Shown: positions 8,948-18,577 of the stretch, piece by piece
Numbering within the stretch: the stretch's first letter is position 1
Layout: each line of letters begins with the position of its first letter
DNA from: Haliclystus octoradiatus
Lineage: Eukaryota > Cnidaria > Staurozoa > Stauromedusae > Haliclystidae
Length of the DNA: 64,000 nucleotides
NCBI GenBank assembly: GCA_916610825.1
Contig: OU744450.1
Coordinates: 4,953,030 to 5,017,029, forward strand
Reading direction: 5' to 3'
The notes under the pieces: model-generated
Told to the model about the DNA's origin: nothing
The model's database searches: none
Seen by the model: only the letters and a program-made list of their open reading frames with translations
Made by a program: the position numbers and the translations under genes

Positions 8948-11770
8948 CTCTTATGTACTTCTGTGCACCGATAAAAGGTGTGCCTTTATCTGATAATACA
9001 TATTTTGAGTGTCCTCTGATGGCGGAGAATCGTCGTAGGGCCATAATGAAAATGTCTGTTGATAAATCAGTGCAAACTTCTGCGTGGACAGCTCTTGTTG
9101 TAAGGCATGTAAATAAGAAAGTGTAACCCTTTGTCAAAAGTTTTCCGATTTAACTTGATTTTAAATTGGCCAAAGAAGTCACACGATGTGTTGGAGAATG
9201 CAAAAATAGGAGTTCCGATCTTGTGAGGGGGCAGGGTCTCATAAATTGCTCCTCCATTAGAGGTGCTCGACGCTTTCTGAAGATGACGCATTTGAAAGTT
9301 AAAGACTTTGCGAGGTCCGACAAGCCCTTCATCCTAAATTTCCGTCGTATTTCGTCAATAAGTCTTTGATGTTCAGGTTGTTGCAGATTAAATGATTTTC
9401 TGAGCATGATTTCAGTAATGAAGCTATCCTTTGGTAATATATATGACTGGATGATTTTGATCGTACGGGATATTAGATTCATTTGCACGGCCAATGATTC
9501 TTATCACATCCCTTTCATCTTAGAACGTCTTCATATGCTTTGATATTTCCTTTTCATCAATTTGTTTTTGTGCACTTCTATAGACAGTTACTTCAGAATT
9601 AATGACTTATTCTGAGGAGAAGGTGGTGAATTGTCTTTCATTTGAAATTTTTCTGCAGTTGCTGATAAACCGTCTCCATATTGCAACAACCCTGCGCATT
9701 CGTTTAAAGTCAGATATAGAACTGAGCCTGTCTATAACTATATTTTGTGCATGTTCTTTAGATTGAATCAAAATGTTTTTGACTTTAATCTCCTCCTCAA
9801 CATGTTCGTTGTCTTTCATAATTTCCTCCAGTTCTTGTAGAGGCCAATCACTTTTGTTCTTACTCAGAAATGAGGGACCCTTTATCCATTCGAGCAGCTC
9901 GTCATGTGGAATTCCTCTTGTAAGGGCGTCTGCAGGGTTTTCTTTGGTAGGAACATACACCAAACACGAGAGGTCAATCGCTTCCTGGATTTCTTCTACT
10001 CGAGTTCCAACAAATGGCTTAAATCTTCTTGGACTAATGCATATCCATTTCAAGGCTATTTTGGAGTCTGCCCATAGAACAGTCTTTTCGATATTTAGGT
10101 CCAGTGCGTCACGTACAGACGAAGTGAGTCTCGCCAACACTTGGCATCCCATTAGCTCAAGGCGTGGGATGATTTTCCTCTTCCAAGATGCAACAAGGGA
10201 TTTTGCACAGACAAGTTGTACATTATATCTGCCTAAAGCCAATGTCCATCTCAAAAACAGACAACACCCATATTTTTGCTCCCTGCCATCAGAAAAACCG
10301 TGTAGCTGTGGATTTTCAATGGTTGGTTCGATGGGATGTAAACATCTAGGTATCTGTATTTCTAACATTGATGAAAGTTCAGATGGCATGTCAATCCATT
10401 TGTCTAAATCGTTCTGGCGAAGCGGATCTAACGAGGAGTACCCTTCAGATTATAGTTGTTGCATCATAATCTTGAATTTGATAGTAGATGCACTCAATTT
10501 TCCCATTGGATCCCATAACTTTGCAATGCAACTCAATATATCTCGTTTGGTACGTTTTGTATTAATGTCGACAGATTTGAATTCTCTATATTTCAGCCGA
10601 AATGTATCTTAGATTTGTGCCACGTATGGCCAAGGACGTCACTCATAATGTTCAGACTACCTTGGTCGATCATATCGTTGTTGGAATGCCATGATTTTAT
10701 GTTAAACTTTCCCCGCTGTAATATAGTGTCGATTTCTTGGGTAAGCTGTAATGATTTCCCAGTACTTTCAATGGAGTGAGCAATATCATCAACATAGGTG
10801 CGTAATTTGAGCACAGATGCACAGTCAGGGTTGATGAAGGCATTTTCTACTGCTAAAAAACGAAGCCATTGATATATTTCTGGCTCTTTGGATTGATTAT
10901 CTCCCCTCTATAAGAAACGGTGGTATTGTTTATCTTCTTTGCTAATACCAATCTGATTAAATATTTCTGCTATGTCATCTGATATTGCAACTCTATTTTC
11001 TCTTCACCGAATTAGTATATTGAAAATGTCATTATTTAGATTCGGACCTTTTTCTAGGGCTTCGTTTGGTGATATACCCTTGCATTTAGCAGTTTAGTCG
11101 AATACAATCCTGAGCTTCGTAGTAGCTTTGTGGTGTGGATTCTTTCCACACCATGGTGAGGTAGATACCAAGCTGGTTCCCCAGCATTATCTCTGAAGGA
11201 TCGAGATTTTTTACGAACTTGTTTGAAACTAAAGCATATATTTCTTAATTATAAAGTTCAAGTTTATTCTCGGTTTTTAATAATTTGTTTTCTAGTTGCA
11301 GCAGGCTTGATTTTGCTATGTACTTATTGATTGGCGGCAAGGATGGATGACCTGGTTTCCATGGTATTTTAACTTCCACTCGTCCTTCATCATTAACCTT
11401 TGTGTGGGACGGGACGTGTTTAATAAAGGCATTTTATGCTTTTTCATCATCAGTGCGTACGCATTCATGAGTTGGTTTAACTCCAATAGCTTCAGTTTCA
11501 AAGAATTTAGTAAGGTTGAATTCAGTGTCAATAATTGTAGTTGCATTGTTTATTTGACAGACGGTGGGTATCATGTTTCTATTAAGTGCCAATTAAAGAC
11601 AAGCCGAATATTGAGCGTTTAGCAGAATGGCCTTTGTCTACTGATCGACTTTCTTCATCTAAATGAGCAATAGGAATATCTGTCCTAATGAGAAAATTGA
11701 GTTTACCACCCTCGCAAAAAATGTCTTTAGCAATATCTCGTAATTGGTCATACCAATTGATGCATTTCAT
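8948..11770 (-). mobile_element. BEL/Pao LTR retrotransposon pol, degenerate
   Basis: Minus-strand domains in order: decayed gag/protease (11770-11316), reverse transcriptase with TYVDDIAHS (about 10795), RNase H region (10389-9607; HGFSDGREQKYGCCLF, ADSKIALKW, NPADALTRG), integrase zinc-binding part (9494-9150), and integrase core (9137-8948; FTCLTTRAVHAEV, LSDKGTPF). Frameshifts separate most blocks and several stops are present, so the copy is dead. LTRs were not recognised. Confidence 0.92.
9607..10389 (-). pseudogene. BEL/Pao RNase H / connection region, longest surviving ORF (260 codons)
   Basis: It contains HGFSDGREQKYGCCLF (an RNase H start, with the first Asp in SDG), IPRLELMGCQVLARL, VLWADSKIALKWI and PTKENPADALTRG. 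All are hallmarks of Pao-type pol between reverse transcriptase and integrase. It is only a fragment of the polyprotein; the Met at 10389 is not a native start. Confidence 0.88.
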
Positions 11771-12071
11771 ATTTTGGTATATTAGCAGTTATGTGAAACT
11801 TGATGTGAAACATTGAACAATCGATGCTTGCTTGATAGACTATATTACCAATAGACCCTCTAATGCATCAGGCCTGTAATGTATGCGTGTATGCGTGTAC
11901 GTGAATTGAATAATCTTGTATTTCTAACAACTGCAATAAATGACTGACATTGTCAATTGCTAATAATTATATGCAAAAACAAATAGTTATTATGAGAGTC
12001 ATACGCAATTCAATGATGATGATGATGAGGTCATGAATATATTTTTGTATAATTTATAAATTCTACAATAA
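11771..12071. other. non-coding stretch with a short GATGAT repeat
   Basis: It contains ATGATGATGATGAGG near 12013. Nothing else was recognised. Confidence 0.4.
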
Positions 12072-12080
12072 TGTACTATA

Positions 12081-12891
12081 GACTTATCCAAAAGAAAAAA
12101 TGAAAGTGTGAAAGTTGAATTGCATTCTCGATTTTGATGTTCTAATTATGGGGAAAAGAATCATGAGTGAAAAATTTAAATTTAAAAAATAGTGGGAAAT
12201 GGGGCTAATACCCCTCTGAATTAATACACAAATTCAATAGGGGAAACATTTCAAAATTTCAAAAAAATATAATTAAATATCAGTAAGGTATTTTTAAATA
12301 ATTCAGTCTTTATACTGAAAATTTGTGATTCAAATTGATGCATTTGAATGTATGGCTTCCACTGTGAGTTTGACACAGTATAGAAGTGTGTGGTTTTCTG
12401 TTGTGTGGAGGTGTTGACAGATTTTAATTTCAATTTACTATGATTTGTCAAAGAATGGTAAAAATGTGTTGAATGTGTAGACATTTTTGTTGGAAAATAT
12501 GAGCATAGCAATGATCCAAAGTTCAAGACGCACTTCTAAAATCTGTTAAAATCACAGTGGAAGCCATACATTCAAATGCATTCCTTTGAAAAAAAAAACA
12601 ATTTCAGTATATAGGTTCTCATCCAATAGACTTTTAAAGGCCACAGTAATATTTCTGAGAGTGTTATCTTCATAGACATAAAAAATTATTCAAAAGTACA
12701 TGACCGATTTTCAATTATATTTTTTTGAAATTTTGGAGCGTTTCTCCGTTGACTTAATGTAATAATTTAGAGGGGCATTGAGCACCCATTTCCCAATCTG
12801 TTTTTGAACTTATGGTTTTCTTACCCATTTAGAACAATAAAATCGAGAATGCAATTCAACTTTCAAACCTATTTTTTTTGGACCAGTCGAT
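12081..12891. mobile_element. TIR element with nested inverted repeats
   Basis: Outer arms share GAAAGTTGAATTGCATTCTC then GATTTT (12110-12140 against 12838-12865). Termini read GACTTATCCAAAA and the inverse of GACTGGTCCAAAA. The direct repeat TGTACTATA lies at 12072-12080 and 12892-12900. A second inverted pair (TTTGAATGTATGGCTTCCAC at about 12344 and its inverse at about 12560) lies inside. There is no coding sequence. Confidence 0.75.
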
Positions 12892-12900
12892 TGTACTATA

Positions 12901-13446
12901 CTATCTATACTGCAACGTTATGCAGAAGTGGAAAAGTAAGAAACTGGGAAATTATACTTATATAATATTCTCCTTAATAAATTAGATTTTGACAACAGAA
13001 ATGAATAATTAACTAATAATTTAATATTAAAAATTTAATGAATTTGAAGTTTGGCGTTGAAGTTTTGATAGCTCGTAGAAAAGGTTATTAAAATATATTG
13101 AAAACACATTAAAGCTCTGTTTCCATTGTACTCACAGCAGTATCAATTTTAGATTATTAATCCTTTCAAAATGAATAATTCAATTAATATCAGATCAGAT
13201 GTATATCCGCTAATGAAATAGTTTCTAAGAAATGGTCACTGTTTAAATACTATACTAAAACCGAGGTAAACACCAAAGCCTTTTGAGGTTACAAGCTTAT
13301 CAGACCAGAATTTAATATACAGCATATCCAATATGTTCACTGCAAAATAATTGATCAAGCATACACAGTATCAATGTCAATTAATGTTCAGTGCAGCGAT
13401 CATATAATGGTTATTACTGACGATGGAGGCCCCGAAAGGTGGTATA
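12901..13446. other. AT-rich non-coding stretch
   Basis: No supported gene or repeat boundary seen. Confidence 0.4.
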
Positions 13447-13632
13447 CAGTCGAACTTGCTTAATATCCCCCCTCTGGTACGGATAAAAAGCGGGACATTA
13501 AGCGAGGTGGGATATTAAGCGAGGTAAGAATATGAGAGTTTGTATGGAGAATTAAAAATGGAAATCAGTCTTAAGTGGGGATATTAAGCAAGGTGGGACA
13601 TTAAAAGAGGGGATATTAACCGAGTTTAACTG
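13447..13632. mobile_element. pogo/Tigger-like MITE
   Basis: The ends are TACAGTCGAACTTGCTTAAT and the inverse of TACAGTTAAACTCGGTTAAT, flanked by TA. CAGT-starting ends with a TA duplication are typical of Tc1/mariner-pogo relatives. Internal copies of GGGACATTAAGCGAGG and GGGATATTAAGCGAGG suggest subterminal repeats. Confidence 0.8.
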
Positions 13633-13749
13633 TATTATGATCTCCTCCTTTTCTTCTAAGCGGTTCAATGCTCCCTGATTTTGCTCACATCCGCAATGAG
13701 AATACATTAGAGTCGAATTATCACTTGAAGAATATGATATCGCTGACAC

Positions 13750-13835
13750 AAATGAACTTGACGTCGACGTTTATGCTGTCGCTGACGTTGTGGCTGACGT
13801 TGACGTTGATGCTGACGTTGACGCGTGTCTTAAAA
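13750..13835. repeat. GACGTT-type minisatellite
   Basis: Short imperfect units of GCTGACGTTG and GACGTTGATG are repeated in tandem. Confidence 0.7.
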
Positions 13836-13869
13836 ATGCACATACTCTTCGCAATACTGATCAATTAAC

Positions 13870-14855
13870 CAATCACCATTCAAAAAAGCTTCAAGCTTAC
13901 CCTGTTTGTCGATAAATGAAAAATAAAGATAAGGTAGAACCTGACTCACTCCGGAAATGATCCATTAATATACTTACTAACATATCAAAATCGTCATAGT
14001 AAAAAGTAAGTCATGTGGGCAAGTCAAACTCACACCTAATGCACTTTTCTAAAAAGGCATAATAATGCTCTGCTCACCCTATATATGTTAGAACGAATCT
14101 CATTTTTTTCCCGATTGTTTGCAAATCTCCCCAATGTTGAAAGGAGCAGGAAACAAACATCTTCGGGAAATCAACGGCTTAAATTTAAAGCAAACAACAT
14201 CTTAGTATTTGATTAACCCTAGATTTTCTCAATCAGGCAACATTTTTTACAAAACTATGGTATATTTTATTTTAATCAAAATTATTATTAACAAAATTAT
14301 TGTCATATTCAATTTAAAACGTTTTGTTTACATCAATAGACCTAGCAGATTTCTGGAATAAAGATATTAATATGAATAATCAAAAAATCTGTCTGGTTTT
14401 CAAAACCACTAACAAAAAAGCATGGGACTTTTGAAGTAAATCTGCATAGAAATCATTAATTAAACAGACAATCATGAAACAAAAATACTTGGGCTAATAG
14501 ATTATAACGCTTATCTATCCACAATAGCGGGACATTGGAGACATTTCATATATACATTAGAAAATAAACATTATAGGATGACTCGTAAACTCTAATGTAG
14601 CCTCAATTCGACAGAATAGTCATCAGCGGTTAGTTGCAGAGCCATCTATTTACAAGAGTCGGGACACTATTTCATGTGCCGCTCTCAGCTCCAATGTGGA
14701 TAGATGCCAGTCATTTGATTTTATGAATGAAGCCACTATCTAGGCTAGTTACCATAGTTACTGTTGTCACTGATATAAATATCATATTGTAAATATTCTC
14801 CATGATGTAACTTTACCCTCAAGGGGCAAACACTTTTTATGTATATATATATCTT
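13870..14855. other. AT-rich non-coding stretch
   Basis: No gene recognised. A short ACTATC-containing area near 14740 is not assignable. Confidence 0.4.
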
Positions 14856-14860
14856 AATTA

Positions 14861-15015
14861 ATAATAATGAAATGAAGTCAAAGACTAAACAGACTAAATT
14901 TTTGCGAGAAACTTTAAGTAACAGTAAAAGAATGTTTAGTCTTTGACTTCATTTCATTATTATTATTCACCGCTCTGTCAAATGACATTGAGCACTATCT
15001 CAACTGCTATCAGAT
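14861..15015 (+). mobile_element. foldback repeat with GCTCTG...TTGAGCACTAT block, copy 1
   Basis: Two arms (14861-14892 and 14932-14968) are inverse copies around AAATGAAGTCAAAGACTAAA. The loop contains GAGAAACTTTAAGTAACAG, a decayed form of the hammerhead-like core. The conserved block GCTCTGTCAAATGACATTGA then GCACTAT follows at 14972-14999. Confidence 0.75.
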
Positions 15016-16025
15016 AACATTATTTTATTATATATCTTAATTATTAATAAAAAACATTCACTCGATAATGGTTGAAGTTAATCAGTCGAAACGTTGTGCA
15101 AACTTAGTTGTGTTGTTATTTTGTACCAAGATTATCACCAAGAAGATTCTGATAAAGACGCCACTTTCATTTCGTAAAACCCAGGCTCGCGAAATTTTAA
15201 CCAAGCCCGCGAAAATAATATCAGGAATTCGAAGTTTTTATGTTCGAAAGCAAATGCCTCGTTTTCAATGGAAAGAAAATGGCAATTTTCGAGCCTCAGA
15301 ACTTACGTGTCCCAACTCTTATAAATAGACGGTTCTTGTTATACGCATTGATCGAACGCTGACAAGCACAGAGCGCTGAATCAGAAACCTACAATAGTTA
15401 TTTAACCACGCTGATTTGAGGGTCATTCTATAAAGAGCTTAGTTAAATCCCTTTCTCTGAATTTTCTTTGCCGGGAAAATCAATACTTTTTCATAAAGGA
15501 TTACCTTGAATGTAATCCCTCAACTCTTATGTGGGTTTAATTTCAATTGATGCCGATTCGAGCTCAATAAATAGCCACTAGAATATTTCTTGTAAATTTT
15601 CAGCAGCTGCAATATGCTAAGTGCACCGCAATTCAGTTGGTTTTTATTGTTAAAAGGCTTGATGTAGCCTTCAAAAAAGATTCAATACTCAAGTGGTTGT
15701 GGAAAACAAACATTTCTTTATTCTACTATTTATTCAAATTTTAGTCAAATGATACAAAATATGGTGATATTTTGAGGTCAATAAATTGATCCTCAATAAA
15801 TAAAATTCTTATTATTAAATCTATGGATTAATATAGATGTAGGCTAGAAGTGGAGCCAATTTATAATGAAAACATAGCACAGGTTGTATAGGAGTTGCTG
15901 AGAGATCAACATAATGAAGTATAAAGATATATATTATACGTACTATTCTTTTATTCAAGATACAAGAAATCTCTTATTTAAAGCAATTGTTTTACAAATT
16001 GAGTAAAATTATATATAGTGAGACA
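15016..16025. other. AT-rich non-coding stretch with a CGAAACGTTG motif
   Basis: AATCAGTCGAAACGTTGTGC at about 15079 resembles the 3' part of Penelope-type hammerhead motifs but lacks a clear CTGATGA. No gene was found. Confidence 0.35.
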
Positions 16026-16027
16026 CA

Positions 16028-16165
16028 AGGATGGTGACTGAGTCAAAGAAAACACATTTTTAATTTAGACAGAAATTAGAAATGTGTTTTCTTTGACTCA
16101 GTCACCATCCTTATGTATTACAGCTCTGCCAATGTGTAATCGGTATTGAGCACTATCACATCTGA
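16028..16165 (+). mobile_element. foldback repeat with conserved block, copy 2
   Basis: Arms around AAGGATGGTGACTGAGTCAA and its inverse enclose a short loop. The block GCTCTGCCAATG...TATTGAGCACTATC follows at 16123-16157. The arm sequence differs from copy 1 apart from GTCAAAGA. Confidence 0.72.
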
Positions 16166-16975
16166 CGATAGATAAATCTATCTTTATTATTATATACAGT
16201 GAGACATAATTACAAATGTATGAGGCAAAATATCGATAAAAGTGCTTAATACTAAGTACAGGGTAATAGAAAAGTTAACTCATAGGTTTTATTATTATTT
16301 GCGCCCAATTTAAGGCAAACATTTATCCATTTTCTTGGTGCAATATTATATGTTTAGTATAGTAAATTATAGTGCATTTACATTTAAATATATAAGTATG
16401 TATATTGTATTCGTATTCATACCATATTATGAATAGATAAATACAAATAAATTAGAAGTATGCAAATAAAATCTAATGTAAATGTACAAATAACATAATT
16501 CAAAGGTTACCACTCACAAGTTTAATCCGTTACTCTAGGTTTCGAGTAAGAATTTCTTCAAACGATTTTTTCTTCTTTTTTTTTAAAGAAATTTATTGAT
16601 TGTGTGGGGCAATCGAATAGAATAGAATAGAAATAGTTTATTTAAAGACATATAAACAACTATGATACATGATTTTTGCTTTTTGTTCTATTTGATTACA
16701 TGTATATGTGTTATATAAGGCATTATTGTTAAGCAGTCGTTTCTTGACGGTTTATTCATAATGCTTGCTCAAAATAATTATGTATGAATAAATCATCAAA
16801 AGAGCGTTCTTGCACGAAACTCAGAGCAATTGAACGAACTAAACTCATAATTTTTCAGTCATCCTTTCCATACAATGATATATAATTCTTAAATATTTAA
16901 GATTTCAATTTAACTTTCTGTTTAAATTCGCCAGGAGGAAATGTTTGATCTTGCAAGAAAATTTTTCTTGATTCA
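16166..16975. other. AT-rich non-coding stretch
   Basis: A fragment TTGCACGAAACTCAGAGCAA near 16812 resembles the GAAACT part of the hammerhead-like family. No gene was found. Confidence 0.35.
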
Positions 16976-17160
16976 AGGTTGATTTGCTTGAAATATTTAA
17001 TATTGATCTGCAGTGTCAAAGATTTGAGATCAGCAATATACGCTACAGTAGTATATCATTACTCTAAGAGCAGATAAAAAAAACCCGGTACTCTACTAGA
17101 AGAGTATCGTATAGGTCATCTGGCAGAGCTATACCATCTAGTAATTGATTATCACATTAA
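16975..17160 (+). repeat. dispersed repeat family (GATCTGCAGTGTC type), copy 1
   Basis: It shares ATTGATCTGCAGTGTC, a CTCTAAGAG-type block and CTACTAGAAGAGTA with copies at 17890-18060 and 51320-51540. The copy is diverged. Confidence 0.6.
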
Positions 17161-17304
17161 TTACAGTCACATTACAATATCAGGGGGTACTTTGCAGCTT
17201 ACGTGGGGGGCGAAAATTGTAAAATGTCGACATAATATATATATGGGTATATAAATAAAGGAATAAATATGAAAATATATTTATTATTTGTCTTTACTGA
17301 ATGT

Positions 17305-17332
17305 GATAGTGCTCAATGCCATACAGCAGAGT
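17305..17332 (-). mobile_element. conserved GCTCTG...TTGAGCACTAT block, copy 3
   Basis: On the minus strand it reads CTCTGCTGTATGGCATTGAG then CACTATCAC. It lies about 40 bases downstream, on the same strand, of the hammerhead-like core at 17371-17410. Confidence 0.7.
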
Positions 17333-17370
17333 GTGTAATATAGTTAAAATAGTCAAAAATTAGATATTCA

Positions 17371-17410
17371 TTTTACTACTTAAACTTTCACAACTATAAG
17401 CGATCATCAG
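17371..17410 (-). ncRNA. hammerhead-like core, minus-strand copy
   Basis: On the minus strand it reads CTGATGATCGCTTATAGTTG then TGAAAGTTTAAGTAG. The CTGATGA and GAAA cores are present, but the base after GAAA is G rather than C, so stem III is weakened. A transcribed ribozyme is not shown. Confidence 0.35.
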
Positions 17411-17461
17411 GCAATTTATTAAAGGGGTATATATAGAAATTATTATATTAACATTCGTATT

Positions 17462-17889
17462 TTAATTAAATTTTATTATCAACTGAAAGCCTTTAAGACG
17501 ATTATAAATGTAACAGTGGGAAAACCTTATGTTCTGTTGGGTATAATCTAAAAATAAAAAGTCAAATATTTTCAAATCTCTAAATGAATAGGTTTTTATA
17601 TCCTTTGTGAAATTTATTCTTCCTCTTGGCATGATTATGCAGTTTGTGGGCTCATGTAACATGGCTCTATCTCGGAGACGGGTTTGTTTTGCAGTGTTAA
17701 ATATCAGGCACAATTACCATTGTTTATCGAAACATTCAGATTGCAATTTGACAAATACCCTATAGTATCAGCCCACTCAAATGACTTTAAACTGATAGAT
17801 GCGTAATATGACAACCACATATTACTTTTGAAAGTACCATCTGATGAAAATGGTTCAGAGGGATTGCGTTGTAAGTAGCTGCGGCGCAT
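17462..17889. other. non-coding stretch with two short minus-strand ORFs of unknown status
   Basis: Minus-strand ORFs 17462-17713 and 17704-17979 look protein-like but match no family I know. The second overlaps the dispersed repeat at 17890-18060. I do not call a gene. Confidence 0.3.
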
Positions 17890-18060
17890 CGTTGCGAATT
17901 GACAATCGAGGCCTATCTGCCATGAAATCTGTTGAAATTGATCTGCAGTGTCGTGGCTGAGATCAATACGGAGCATCAAACATCACTGCTCTCAGCAAAA
18001 AGAGCCACTCCTCTAGAAATAGAAGAGTGGTACGGGCGCCTTTGGTAGGGCGTTACCGTC
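17890..18060 (+). repeat. dispersed repeat family (GATCTGCAGTGTC type), copy 2
   Basis: It shares ATCTGCCATGAAAT, TTGATCTGCAGTGTCG, GGCTGAGATCAATA, CTCTAGAAATAGAAGAGTGG and GCCTTTGGTAGGGCG with the copy at 51320-51540 on the opposite strand. It could be a SINE or a fragment of a larger element. Confidence 0.7.
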
Positions 18061-18435
18061 TCAATTACTTACTCAATTAATGCGTTCGTTCAAAGCGTTT
18101 GTTTAGTTCCAAGAACCATCTACTTACAAGGGTCGAGACACGCAATTTTAGATACGCAGTTCTTAGGATTTTGGAAATGAGGCTTCAAAATTGTGTTTTG
18201 GACAGAGCAAATTTTTGACAATGCGTATATGCTAGAAAATTTAGTATTTTTAATTTTCTCGAGTTTTTGCGCTGGCTGTGTGAATTCAATGGTTGAGTTT
18301 TCAACATTCATTTGCTGAATAATTATGCCTCAGAAATTAAGATGAACAATTGAACATGCATCCTATCACAAGTTTAATACTATATATTAACCAATTACGT
18401 ATAATTCTTCGAAAGCTTGATATTGATCGATCATC

Positions 18436-18506
18436 AGCAGTCCTTTGAAAAAAAGTTAATCAGTCCTTTGAAAAAAAGTTATGTATAACTTAAAGGTTCT
18501 GAATAA

Positions 18507-18507
<1 letters not shown>
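18436..18507 (+). repeat. retroposon 3' end with AATAAA and ATG-repeat tail, copy 1
   Basis: A 24-bp unit containing CAGTCCTTTGAAAAAAAGTT occurs twice in tandem. CTTAAAGGTTCTGAATAAAT follows and then runs into the ATG array. A second copy of this end lies at about 18950-19010. Confidence 0.6.

Positions 18508-18576
<69 letters not shown>
18508..18576 (+). repeat. ATG trinucleotide microsatellite
   Basis: About 23 perfect ATG units. It follows AATAAA, so it may have grown from the simple-repeat tail of a retroposon. Confidence 0.95.

Positions 18577-18577
<1 letters not shown>

Noticed and set aside
15060-15110. Additional hammerhead core at CGAAACGTTG
   Set aside because: The CTGATGA half cannot be found at the expected spacing.
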